Below are positions 1-7,951 of a stretch of 51,931 bases of DNA, one piece after another. Under the pieces are notes generated by a model. It saw only the letters and a list, made by a program, of their open reading frames with translations, was not told the origin of the DNA and did no database searches. Numbering within the stretch: position 1 is the stretch's first letter; each line of letters begins with the position of its first letter. Origin of the DNA: Lachnospiraceae bacterium (GTDB lineage Bacteria > Bacillota > Clostridia > Lachnospirales > Lachnospiraceae); NCBI GenBank assembly GCA_017518735.1, contig JAFWTY010000011.1, positions 1 through 51,931 of the forward strand. Direction: 5' to 3'. Position numbers and translations under genes: made by a program.

Positions 1-127
1 CACTATCGTCTTCGTTTCTGCCACATCCATCTGCAAGTAAACTTGCGCTGTCTGTGTCATCCCCGAATCCGGCATTGCTCATTGCTAACTTGGAATTTTC
101 AGGGTTGCATTGCTGTTCATTTGTCAA
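1..127 (-). CDS. possible partial CDS at left edge, unknown
   Basis: An open frame runs off the left edge. It would start at a TTG (127) or an internal ATG, giving an acidic N-terminus that reads about TNEQQCNPENSKLAMSNAG. A second frame (ATG at 60) is also open here, so the choice is uncertain, and neither start has a clear ribosome site. It lies directly downstream of the tRNA-Ser genes, a place where integrated elements often begin, but nothing visible identifies a recombinase. Function unknown. Confidence 0.25.
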   Translation of the reverse strand, partial: MTNEQQCNPENSKLAMSNAGFGDDTDSASLLADGCGRNEDDS

Positions 128-167
128 GGTTCATTTCGTTCTTCTTTTTATATTATAGAAGAAAGAA

Positions 168-256
168 CGGAGAAGGAGGGATTTGAACCCTCGCGCCGCT
201 ATTAACGACCTACTCCCTTTCCAGGGGAGCCCCTTCGGCCTCTTGGGTACTTCTCC
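168..256 (-). tRNA. tRNA-Ser (anticodon GGA)
   Basis: Read on the minus strand, the gene has a 7-bp acceptor stem (GGAGAAG with CTTCTCC), a long variable arm typical of class II tRNAs, the TTCAAATC T-loop, and the anticodon loop CTGGAAA. The anticodon GGA reads UCC and UCU. The discriminator base is G at 168 and CCA is not encoded, so 3' processing by RNase Z and CCA addition are expected. It lies about 64 bp behind the tRNA-Ser(TGA) gene and probably shares its transcript. Confidence 0.95.
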
Positions 257-320
257 AAAGTTAAGCCAAATCGATATTTTCGTATTTGATTATTGGATCC
301 CGAAAGAGGTGAGGGATAAG

Positions 321-406
321 CGGAGAGGATGGGATTCGAACCCATGCGCCCTTGCGGACAAACGGTTTTCAAGACCGCCTCGTTATGACCACTTCGATAC
401 CTCTCC
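321..406 (-). tRNA. tRNA-Ser (anticodon TGA)
   Basis: On the minus strand the acceptor stem is GGAGAGG with CCTCTCC. The anticodon loop is CTTGAAA (anticodon TGA, reading UCA and other UCN codons), and there is a long variable arm and a GGTTCGAATCC T-arm. The discriminator is G at 321 and no CCA is encoded. It is the first gene behind the promoter at 440-468 and is followed by tRNA-Ser(GGA). Confidence 0.95.
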
Positions 407-439
407 AGTGGATACGCCTTTTTCGTCAGCGCGAAATTC

Positions 440-468
440 ATTTTAACAAATAGAGGAATCGATGTCAA
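440..468 (-). promoter_or_regulatory. sigma-70-type promoter for the tRNA-Ser pair
   Basis: On the minus strand there is TTGACA (468-463), a 17-bp spacer, and TAAAAT (445-440). Transcription would begin near 433, about 27 nt before the first tRNA. The perfect -35 box and ideal spacing fit a stable-RNA promoter. Confidence 0.75.
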
Positions 469-527
469 CAACTTTTTTGGGTTCGTAACCCCATCTTTTC
501 TGCATATTTATTCAGTTTTTGTACGGA

Positions 528-2552
528 CTATACATCCATATCGTCAATCGGATCATCCGACATTCCGTCGTCGATTTTAACTTTACGCTCTTCTTCGGGT
601 TTTTTATCCGTTTTTTCAGCGTCGGAAGAGCTTGCGGATACTGCTTTCGGAGCGGATATATCTTCCACATAATCTGCCGAGGATGCACTAATATTCTTTC
701 CTTTATTCTTTTTGGAATCTTTTGATTTCGCCTCTTTTTCTTTCCTGGATTCTTCTTTTCCGTTCTTTTTAAACTTTTTGCGAATATCCACTTTCTTGGA
801 CCAGGACTCTTTTCCTTTATCCTGTCTCTTTGCATCCACCTTACAGATTATTCCGAGAACAAACATAATAAAGCAGAGTACCAGGCACAGATAGGAAACA
901 GCTGTAACTTTATCCAGTCGATTCGTCTGATAAATCACTTTGAGCGCCGAACCGGTGCTGATAACGCCCTTAAAGCCTTTTCCTTTTTTCTTGATGGCCG
1001 GCTGGTCAATCAGCATCTTCTTGGAAGTACCGTAGATATTTGCCTCGTAGGAGATCGGAATATCCCAATACTCCGATTTCTCGGGATCCTTGTAAACCAT
1101 TCCGCTGAAATCAATTCTGTCGGTAATGACGCATTTCATGGTCGGCGAAAACCATTTTTTCTTATAAGAAACTGAGATGGACGATGCGTTCTCCGATCCG
1201 GTGATCGCACTTACCATATGATTGATCTCGCTCGCCGTTCCTTCAAAAACGAGTTCCAGTGCATTATCGTTAAGAGACGTCTGAATCTTGGCAACAGTTT
1301 CGTCTGTCTGGCTTAATGTGCGGATTTTATCGTATACGTCGCCGACTTCATTCGTTCCGTTCTGATCAAAATAGAACACAATCTTACGATTCAGGTTCTT
1401 TAAATCCTTTGCATCCAGTACATATGTAATACCGACGAAATGATAATAACTGATTAAATCGGCGTAAACGTTCGTTTTTGAAACGCTTCCGACCGGATAG
1501 ACACGATAATCTTCGTTACCCTCCATTGCCGAAGAGGTATACTTATAATCCGATCTGTCAGCATCATAGATCTCACCCTGCGTCTGTCTTCCGTCCACAA
1601 CATAATTCACATTCACGGTTCCGGATGAATTACATGCGTAGTTCTTTAAGTCCAACGACTCACGGAATGCAAAATCCTTGCAGAACACACCTACAGCTTC
1701 TTCGGAGTCCTCTTCCGCAAACGTACAGTCGGCAGAGCCCGTAAACTCCTGCATAGCCTTCTGCATCTCTTCCACGTTGAGATTGTTTATGGTAATGACG
1801 AATGTCTTCGTTTTTGCCTTGTCATCGCTTTCCCACTCGCCAGTTGCGCCGGTCGGAACATGATCCTGCAAAAATGACTGAATGGACGCCTCATTTTTGG
1901 CAAGTTCCTCGCTCGCCATATTGATCTTTATGGTTCTGGAAAACTTTCCTTCTTCGGCAGGAAGCGTATAAATATCGATACTGTTAATATTGCAGTAAAC
2001 CTGATCATGAATCTGAATCAGTTCTTCGCTAAACTCGTATTCACGTCCGGCGTAGTTTACCTTGGAAGTTACTTCTTCAATAATATTGTTGCGATACTGA
2101 GGCGGGACAACGTTCTTGGAAACCAGCGCCTTGGTAAGCCAGTCCATGGATTCTCTTGTGGTAATGCTTTCGGAATAATCAAGTTCCGCCGCAAAAGGAG
2201 AATCGGACAGAGAACCGTTCACTTCCACTCTTCCCGAGCAGAAAGAATTCAGTTTTGTCTCATAATCATCAAGTGAATCAAAGGCAAGAACGAAGGTCGC
2301 CACATAATCGTTCTTTTCCTTTACATAGGAATACTCCATGCAATCCGGGCAGGATTCCGTGATGGCGGCATCCACCTCATCAAAGCTCTTTTTTCCGGTA
2401 TCTCTTAACAACGATTCCGGAGCCGTGAGCGTATACACGCGTTCACCACTTCCGTCGCGGTTGATCGTAAGATCGGAATTCAATTTGCATCCGCAGGCTG
2501 TGAGGAACATCATGGTTAGACACAGCATTGCAATCGTAAATACTTTTTTCAT
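528..2552 (-). CDS. large lipoprotein with C-terminal membrane anchor and charged tail
   Basis: About 674 aa. I place the start at the ATG whose ribosome site GGAGGGAG sits 6-9 nt upstream; the ATG two codons earlier is too close to it. The N-terminus is a lipoprotein signal with lipobox LTAC, so the mature protein would start at a lipidated Cys. It is followed by an LppM/DUF3153-like segment (CKLNSDLTINRDGSG) and a long beta-rich extracytoplasmic region. Near residue 540-560 a hydrophobic helix (SYLCLVLCFIMFVLGIICKV) leads into a roughly 100-residue Lys/Glu/Ser-rich tail, presumably cytoplasmic. Such double anchoring (lipid and helix) is unusual. It is last in the run that starts at 11809. 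Function unknown. Confidence 0.8.
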   Translation of the reverse strand: MKKVFTIAMLCLTMMFLTACGCKLNSDLTINRDGSGERVYTLTAPESLLRDTGKKSFDEVDAAITESCPDCMEYSYVKEKNDYVATFVLAFDSLDDYETKLNSFCSGRVEVNGSLSDSPFAAELDYSESITTRESMDWLTKALVSKNVVPPQYRNNIIEEVTSKVNYAGREYEFSEELIQIHDQVYCNINSIDIYTLPAEEGKFSRTIKINMASEELAKNEASIQSFLQDHVPTGATGEWESDDKAKTKTFVITINNLNVEEMQKAMQEFTGSADCTFAEEDSEEAVGVFCKDFAFRESLDLKNYACNSSGTVNVNYVVDGRQTQGEIYDADRSDYKYTSSAMEGNEDYRVYPVGSVSKTNVYADLISYYHFVGITYVLDAKDLKNLNRKIVFYFDQNGTNEVGDVYDKIRTLSQTDETVAKIQTSLNDNALELVFEGTASEINHMVSAITGSENASSISVSYKKKWFSPTMKCVITDRIDFSGMVYKDPEKSEYWDIPISYEANIYGTSKKMLIDQPAIKKKGKGFKGVISTGSALKVIYQTNRLDKVTAVSYLCLVLCFIMFVLGIICKVDAKRQDKGKESWSKKVDIRKKFKKNGKEESRKEKEAKSKDSKKNKGKNISASSADYVEDISAPKAVSASSSDAEKTDKKPEEERKVKIDDGMSDDPIDDMDV

Positions 2553-2565
2553 CTGCATCTCCCTC

Positions 2566-3009
2566 CTATTCCGTCGCTTCCTGATAATTCAACATCTTAT
2601 AACCGAACAACGACTTCTTTACGTAGATCTTGTTATCCGAATACGTATAAGGATTCATCACCGTTTTCGTCTTCTTTCCGGAGTTGTCGTTTCCCTGCAT
2701 TTCATAGTATGCCGTATACGTTATGCAATACGTCTTGTCCGCAACCTGTTGCATATCTTCATATAAGAATTCCGCATTCAATCCCTCAAAAGGAATCGTC
2801 ACGTTGCCGGAATTCATATTTTCGGACTTCGCATACATTTTTGCGATTTTTTCCGTATTCTTTTCCGCGCAGAGTTTTTCATACTTTTCCAAAAAACGCA
2901 TCGGGCGCTTCGGCGCGCCGATTACATTTCCGACAAAAAACGCAAGCAACAACAATAACGCCGTCACAAAAAAGGCTGTTCCGAAATCTCTTGTTTTTTC
3001 AGCACTCAT
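2566..3009 (-). CDS. small membrane-anchored protein, unknown
   Basis: 147 aa with ribosome site GAGGGA before the ATG. A single transmembrane helix (about residues 11-30, FFVTALLLLLAFFVGNVIG) is followed by an extracytoplasmic domain of about 110 residues. That domain resembles small NTF2-like or DUF4878-type lipoprotein domains in its layout (LEKYEKLCAEKNTEKIAKMY at the start), but I cannot confirm this. It ends 13 bp before the next gene, the large lipoprotein, and the two may act together at the cell surface (inference). Confidence 0.7.
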   Translation of the reverse strand: MSAEKTRDFGTAFFVTALLLLLAFFVGNVIGAPKRPMRFLEKYEKLCAEKNTEKIAKMYAKSENMNSGNVTIPFEGLNAEFLYEDMQQVADKTYCITYTAYYEMQGNDNSGKKTKTVMNPYTYSDNKIYVKKSLFGYKMLNYQEATE

Positions 3010-3024
3010 AACATTCCCTCTTTT

Positions 3025-3786
3025 TTATAATCTGTTTTGAAGTATCTGCATTGCTACCGGCAGATCGTCCGGTGTAGTGATTTTGATGTTCTCATAAGAG
3101 CCCTCAACGAGCTTGATCTTCACATTTTCAAAAAGTTCTGCCACCATGGCATCATCCGTAATCTTAATTCCCTTTTCCAGGACGTTTGCCTCTTCCCGGA
3201 TCAGTTTCCGGTAGGCGTCGTAAATCAGGGAAAAATCAAAAGACTGCGGTGTCTGCATATTCCAGACAAGTTCTCTGTTCGGCGTAGTTGCCACATATCC
3301 GTTCTCGTCCGCAATCTTTACGGTATCCTTTGAAGGAACCGCTGTTACACACGCCCGGTCCTTTTCAAGAGCCTCAATATTTCTTCGAATGATGTCCTCC
3401 GTCACAAAAGGTCTTGCGCCGTCATGAATAAAGACAAGCTTCGGTGCATTCTCTTTCGTGGAATCCTCCTCGTAAAGCGCAGCCTTTAATCCGTTGTAAA
3501 CGGAATGGTAACGTTCCTTTCCGCCGAGTGTAATGGCGGAAACCTTATGATATCCGCCGCTTTTCACAATCTCTTCGCAGGTTGCAAGTCCGTCTTCGCT
3601 TGTAACCAGAATGATCTCATCGATGTAGTTGGATTGTTCGAACGCATCCAGGCTGTAGCAAAGTACCGGTTTCTCACCAAGCATGAGAAACTGTTTCGCC
3701 ACATCCGACTGCATTCGCTTCCCGCTGCCTGCGGCAAGTACGATCGCTGTCGTTCGATTCGGTTTTTTCGTCATCGTAATATCCAT
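3025..3786 (-). CDS. ispD: 2-C-methyl-D-erythritol 4-phosphate cytidylyltransferase
   Basis: 253 aa. This is the third step of the non-mevalonate isoprenoid pathway: MEP plus CTP gives CDP-ME plus pyrophosphate, in the cytoplasm. The nucleotide-binding motif AIVLAAGSGKRM lies near residues 14-25, with KQFLMLGEKPVL after it. FIHDGARPFV and the TPNRELVWNMQTPQSF region carry expected substrate contacts. The length is slightly above the usual 225-240 aa because of a short N-terminal extension and insertions. Ribosome site GGAG is 6 nt before the ATG. It lies 36 bp after tsaD in the same run. Confidence 0.95.
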   Translation of the reverse strand: MDITMTKKPNRTTAIVLAAGSGKRMQSDVAKQFLMLGEKPVLCYSLDAFEQSNYIDEIILVTSEDGLATCEEIVKSGGYHKVSAITLGGKERYHSVYNGLKAALYEEDSTKENAPKLVFIHDGARPFVTEDIIRRNIEALEKDRACVTAVPSKDTVKIADENGYVATTPNRELVWNMQTPQSFDFSLIYDAYRKLIREEANVLEKGIKITDDAMVAELFENVKIKLVEGSYENIKITTPDDLPVAMQILQNRL

Positions 3787-3822
3787 TCGTTTCTCCGGAC
3801 ATATCGTCCTACAACTGTCGTT

Positions 3823-4857
3823 TTATCTTTCACCAAGTCTTAAGTTTGGAATTGCATTCAGATCCAGACCGTCACGTACACCCTTGATATACTCGTAGTA
3901 TCCGGCACAGCCGATCATGGCCGCATTATCGGTACAAAGAATCGGGGGCGGAAGAAAGAATTCCACATTACGTTTCTTGCATGCTTCCTCAAAAGCAGCA
4001 CGAAGATGTTTGTTGCTTGCCACACCTCCGGCAATTGCAAATTTCTTTGCGCCGTATTTTTCCACGGCATCCATCGAGTTGCCGACCAGCACATCAATAA
4101 CAGCCTGCTGGAAAGACGCTGCAACATCGGCACGATTGATTTCCTCACCCTTCATCTCACAACTGTTCAAATAGTTCAATACCGCACTCTTCAAACCGCT
4201 GAAGGAGAAATCGTAACCACCTTCTCCGACTTTTGCACGCGGAAAATGAATCGCTTCCGGATTTCCTTCCAGTGAAATCTTATCGACCTTCGGACCACCC
4301 GGGTAACCGAGTCCGATGGCTCTCGCAACTTTATCGAATGCTTCTCCGGCCGCATCATCAAATGTACGTCCGAGGATTTCATATTCACCATACTCTTTTA
4401 CATTCACAAGATGTGTATGTCCGCCCGATACCACAAGGCACATAAAAGGCGGTTCCAGTTCCGGTGCCGCAAGGAAGTTTGCGCAGATATGTCCTTCAAT
4501 ATGATGAACCCCGATTAAAGGAAGATTTGCACCGAACGCAATCGCTTTTGCTTCCGCAACACCGACAAGCAATGCACCGACAAGACCGGGGCCGTAGGTT
4601 ACGGCAATTGCATCTAAATCCTGCAAGGTGACATTTGCTTCTTTTAATGCACTTTCAATTACCTGATTGATCTTATCGATGTGTTTTCTGGATGCAATCT
4701 CCGGCACAACGCCTCCGTAGAGAGTATGCAGATCAATCTGGGAATAAATCACATTAGAAAGAATCTCCCTGCCGTTTTTGATGACCGCTGCAGCGGTCTC
4801 ATCGCAGGAAGTTTCGATACCAAGTATTAATATTTCTTTCTTCATTGAATTATCCAT
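3823..4857 (-). CDS. tsaD: tRNA N6-threonylcarbamoyladenosine transferase subunit TsaD
   Basis: 344 aa, normal length. It transfers the threonylcarbamoyl group to A37 of tRNAs reading ANN codons, in a complex with TsaB and TsaE. Visible motifs are [15 protein letters not shown] near the N-terminus, the metal-binding [22 protein letters not shown] and [10 protein letters not shown], all typical of the Kae1/TsaD ASKHA fold. The usual start is the ATG at 4857; an internal ATG four codons later is possible. Genes for TsaB and TsaE lie upstream in the same run, with rnz between. Confidence 0.96.
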   Translation of the reverse strand: MDNSMKKEILILGIETSCDETAAAVIKNGREILSNVIYSQIDLHTLYGGVVPEIASRKHIDKINQVIESALKEANVTLQDLDAIAVTYGPGLVGALLVGVAEAKAIAFGANLPLIGVHHIEGHICANFLAAPELEPPFMCLVVSGGHTHLVNVKEYGEYEILGRTFDDAAGEAFDKVARAIGLGYPGGPKVDKISLEGNPEAIHFPRAKVGEGGYDFSFSGLKSAVLNYLNSCEMKGEEINRADVAASFQQAVIDVLVGNSMDAVEKYGAKKFAIAGGVASNKHLRAAFEEACKKRNVEFFLPPPILCTDNAAMIGCAGYYEYIKGVRDGLDLNAIPNLRLGER

Positions 4858-4884
4858 GTAGTTTCATTCAGTCTCTTTCGTTTC

Positions 4885-5805
4885 TTATTCTTCGGTAAAC
4901 CTAAGCTCCACACTTCTTCCGTCACGTGCAACCACCGTATTTTCAAAAACCTTACGCACTTCGTTTTTGTATTCTTCCGGATAGTTTAACGAAGGGCTGA
5001 AGTGAGTCAGCCAAAGTTCCGGAACATCCGCTTCTTTTGCAAGAGCAGCTGCTTCGTAGAACGTCATATGGCGATGTTCCATTGCCTTCTTTTCCATATC
5101 GGGTTCCCCGTACATGCCTTCGCAGATGAAGAGATCCGATCCTTTCGCGTGCGAAACAATGGCATCGCAGGGTCTGGTGTCCGTCGTGTAGGTAACCTTC
5201 AATCCCTTTCTCGCGGGACCGAGTACCATATCCGGAGTATAGGTCACACCATCTTCTTCAATGGTCTCGCCTTTCTGAAGACGATTCCACATCTTAAGCG
5301 GAATATTCATTTCTTTCGCTCTGTTGGCATCAAAACGGCCGGCACGATCTATGCTTAACGAATAGCCGTAGCATGTTACATTATGACGCACCTTAAAGGC
5401 TTCAATACGAAGTCCGCCGAGTTGCGGTAATTCCAGGCACTCTTCGGCGTCGGTAAGTTCGATAAACCGAATCTCAAAAGGCAATTCCGGAGCGATTACG
5501 CGAAGCGCGTTCACGACACGTTCCAGTCCTTTTGGTCCTATCAGTGTAAGCGGTTCCGTGCGATCCGCATTTCCGATGTTAAGAAGCATACCGGGAAGAC
5601 CGCTGATATGATCGGCATGATAGTGGGTAAAGCAGATCACATCCACGGGATTGGGGCTTAACCCCTTCTCGCGCATGGCAATCTGTGTTCCTTCTCCGCA
5701 GTCGATCAAAACACTATGTCCATTGTAACGAACATGAAGAGATGTAAGCCAACGATAAGGCAGCGGCATCATTCCTCCAGTTCCGAGTAAACATACATCC
5801 AGCAT
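4885..5805 (-). CDS. rnz: ribonuclease Z
   Basis: 306 aa, the short bacterial form. It is an endonuclease that removes 3' trailers from tRNA precursors lacking encoded CCA, which is the case for both tRNAs in this window. The metallo-beta-lactamase motif HYHADH lies near residues 61-66. LLGTGG near the N-terminus, GEGTQIAM and the late HMTF motif match the family. Its ribosome site (GAGG) lies inside the end of tsaB-rimI, with only 3 bp between the genes, which suggests translational coupling. With tsaB, tsaD and tsaE it forms a tRNA maturation cluster. Confidence 0.95.
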   Translation of the reverse strand: MLDVCLLGTGGMMPLPYRWLTSLHVRYNGHSVLIDCGEGTQIAMREKGLSPNPVDVICFTHYHADHISGLPGMLLNIGNADRTEPLTLIGPKGLERVVNALRVIAPELPFEIRFIELTDAEECLELPQLGGLRIEAFKVRHNVTCYGYSLSIDRAGRFDANRAKEMNIPLKMWNRLQKGETIEEDGVTYTPDMVLGPARKGLKVTYTTDTRPCDAIVSHAKGSDLFICEGMYGEPDMEKKAMEHRHMTFYEAAALAKEADVPELWLTHFSPSLNYPEEYKNEVRKVFENTVVARDGRSVELRFTEE

Positions 5806-5808
5806 TGT

Positions 5809-6978
5809 CTATCCTCTTAACCAATATATTACGGCATCCTCTGTTGGATTCGCATAAAAGTTCGGGCGGATTCCCTCCGACACGAAACCGGTTCTTTCGT
5901 AAAGTGTAATCGCAGGTTCGTTTGACGCACGTACCTCAAGGGTTGTTGCCTGAATTCCCCTGTTTCGAAGTTCTTTCAAAACTTCATCCAAAAGTTTTCT
6001 TCCGTATCCTTTGCGACGTTCTTTTTCGTCGATGGTAATCTTTACCAGGTCTGCATCTTCTCCGGTCAAAATCGAAACCGCATATCCAACTACACCTGTA
6101 GTATCTTCCATTACAAGAGCAAGTGCATGGTCTGCGTTGATTTCCTCTATAAACCCTTCTCTCTTCCAGGGATCCGGATAGGAATTCTCTTCCATTCGGA
6201 TTACGGACTCTAAGTCCTCTTCCTTCATCAGGCGAACGACTGCTTTTTCTCTGCGTTCACGCTCTGCCTGGGAAGTACGATAATAATTCGGGGAATGCTC
6301 CGCAGCTGACTGTACTTTTCCGGCCGCATAATACTCCATGCCGAGTGATGCGATACTGCCTGCATGCTGTCTGCAAAGATGAGCCGGTGCAAATGAATAC
6401 GGAACCTTTAAAAGCTCTTTGATTCTTGCTGCATAAACCGGAACGGCATCTCCAAGGAAAATAACAGCCTCTCCTCTCTCATTCAGGATGCCGCATAATT
6501 CATCCACGCCCATTGCGGAAGTTTCCGCGATGCGGACAAATTCATACTGCATTTCTTTTCCGTCACAGGTTTCGCATTCCTCTCCGGCTGAAATAAAACC
6601 GTAAAGACCGGTGTAAACCTGATTTCTTCTGGCATCCATAATCGGACAGATCAGTCCGTCATGTCCGTAAAGATTATATGCAAGTCCTTCCGTCGTCGGT
6701 ACGGAAATGATGGGTTTGTTTAAAGCAAGTCCCAATCCTTTTGCGGTAGCGGATCCAATACGAAGTCCGGTAAAAGAACCCGGGCCTGCGGCAACCGCAA
6801 TTGCATCGATTGTAGACAAATCCGTTTCCGTCATCTTCTGAATTTCATTCAACATCGGAAGAAGGGTCTGCGAATGTGTCTTCTTATAATCGATGGTATA
6901 TTCTGCTTTTAAAACTTCATCCTCGACAATGGCAACGGTTGCAACATTGCCGGAGGAATCCAGCGCAAGAATTTTCAT
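5809..6978 (-). CDS. tsaB: fusion of TsaB (t6A synthesis) and RimI-type N-acetyltransferase
   Basis: 389 aa. Residues 1 to about 225 are TsaB: ILALDSSGNVATVAI, THSQTLLPML, and AAGPGSFTGLRIG are the classic motifs. Residues from about 243 onward are a GNAT domain (VVRLMKEEDLESVIRMEENS, then KERRKGYGRKLL as the acetyl-CoA loop, then YERTGF), matching RimI, which acetylates the N-terminus of ribosomal protein S18. TsaB and RimI are usually separate neighbouring genes; a single polypeptide would tie them physically. It starts 1 bp after the tsaE stop. Confidence 0.93.
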   Translation of the reverse strand: MKILALDSSGNVATVAIVEDEVLKAEYTIDYKKTHSQTLLPMLNEIQKMTETDLSTIDAIAVAAGPGSFTGLRIGSATAKGLGLALNKPIISVPTTEGLAYNLYGHDGLICPIMDARRNQVYTGLYGFISAGEECETCDGKEMQYEFVRIAETSAMGVDELCGILNERGEAVIFLGDAVPVYAARIKELLKVPYSFAPAHLCRQHAGSIASLGMEYYAAGKVQSAAEHSPNYYRTSQAERERREKAVVRLMKEEDLESVIRMEENSYPDPWKREGFIEEINADHALALVMEDTTGVVGYAVSILTGEDADLVKITIDEKERRKGYGRKLLDEVLKELRNRGIQATTLEVRASNEPAITLYERTGFVSEGIRPNFYANPTEDAVIYWLRG

Positions 6979-6979
6979 A

Positions 6980-7423
6980 TTATTCCTGTTCCTTTTCTAT
7001 CGTAATTTCGCGATAATCGAATCCTTTTTCCAAAACCTTGGAAATGGTAATGGTCACCGTATTCTTCGGCATAATCTCCTCCACGAGATTCGCCCACTCC
7101 ACAAAGCAGACACCGTCTCCGTAGAAATATTCCTCATATCCGATTTCATCCATCTCTTCGATATCGCCGATACGATATACGTCAAAATGATAAAACGGAA
7201 GCCTGCCTTCTTCATAAACCTGGACAATCGTAAACGTCGGCGAATTCACCGGTCCGTCAATCCCAAGGCCTTTTGCAACGCCCTGAATCAATACCGTTTT
7301 GCCGACGCCCAAATCGCCGATCAGCGCATACACTTCACCCGGCCTTGCGTTTTTGCCTATGGATTCGCCAAGGGCGAACGTCTCGTTTGCACTATTCGAT
7401 TCAATTCTTTCAATGGATTTCAT
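6980..7423 (-). CDS. tsaE: tRNA threonylcarbamoyladenosine biosynthesis ATPase TsaE
   Basis: About 147 aa. I choose the ATG at 7423, which has GGAAAG about 10 nt upstream, over the TTG at 7441. The Walker A motif is GDLGVGKTVLIQG, followed by SPTFTIVQVYE and the conserved HFDVYR and FVEWAN motifs of the YjeE/TsaE family. This small ATPase drives turnover of the TsaB-TsaD complex. It overlaps no neighbour, lies 1 bp before tsaB-rimI, and follows a YcxB-like gene by a short gap. Confidence 0.94.
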   Translation of the reverse strand: MKSIERIESNSANETFALGESIGKNARPGEVYALIGDLGVGKTVLIQGVAKGLGIDGPVNSPTFTIVQVYEEGRLPFYHFDVYRIGDIEEMDEIGYEEYFYGDGVCFVEWANLVEEIMPKNTVTITISKVLEKGFDYREITIEKEQE

Positions 7424-7445
7424 TCTTGTAGTTCTTTCCAACCGT

Positions 7446-7925
7446 TTAGAAACGGATCTTTACTTTATCGGGTGACATGTTCGCGCTGATGATTCGGAGC
7501 ACGTCTTCTGATTTCTCTTTCATGCATTCCTTCGGAAAAATGAATGCAGTCTTTTTTCCGGTGTAAACAAAATAACTGCTTCTCGTACCGGTTGCCTTGA
7601 TGCAGTTTTCCCACGGTACCGTCTGCTCTTCCTCGCCGGACTTTACATAGATTCCTTCCGGGCTTAAACGATAGTGCAATCCGTTCTTAAATGCCGGAAC
7701 AAGTTTGGCCTGTAAAACGGAAAGGCGTAACATATCGATCGGCGGATAGAGAATGAGGATTGCCGCGATCAACGGAAAATACCATTTCTGCAAGGTAAAA
7801 AAACCATAAATCATCAGACAGCCGATTGCCGTCATGATAATGGTAACAGGCTGCTTATAAAGCGTCTGCATCTTGTAGTCGTATAATATTCCCGTTGTGA
7901 TCTTTACATCAAATTCTGCTTCCAT
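7446..7925 (-). CDS. YcxB-like membrane protein, unknown function
   Basis: About 159 aa from the ATG at 7925 (AAGGA upstream; a GTG at 7934 is the alternative). Two hydrophobic helices near residues 25-65 (ITIIMTAIGCLMIYGFFTL and WYFPLIAAILILYP) are followed by a soluble domain with the pattern SPEGIYVKSGEEEQTVPWEN, resembling the YcxB C-terminal domain found in many Firmicutes. Its role is not known. It sits between the two-component genes and tsaE. Confidence 0.7.
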   Translation of the reverse strand: MEAEFDVKITTGILYDYKMQTLYKQPVTIIMTAIGCLMIYGFFTLQKWYFPLIAAILILYPPIDMLRLSVLQAKLVPAFKNGLHYRLSPEGIYVKSGEEEQTVPWENCIKATGTRSSYFVYTGKKTAFIFPKECMKEKSEDVLRIISANMSPDKVKIRF

Positions 7926-7951
7926 GAAAAACACAAATCCTTCAGTTGTTT

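Noticed and set aside
137..168. Inverted repeat CGTTCTT...AAGAACG after tRNA-Ser(GGA) as terminator
   Set aside because: Arms match imperfectly and no clear T run follows; it may be a processing stem, but support is too thin.
183..471. Reading frames across the two tRNA genes
   Set aside because: They lie over clear tRNA structures on both strands and have no ribosome sites.
478..505. GGGTTCGTAACCC hairpin as terminator of the lipoprotein gene
   Set aside because: The stem is only five pairs and no T run follows on the minus strand.
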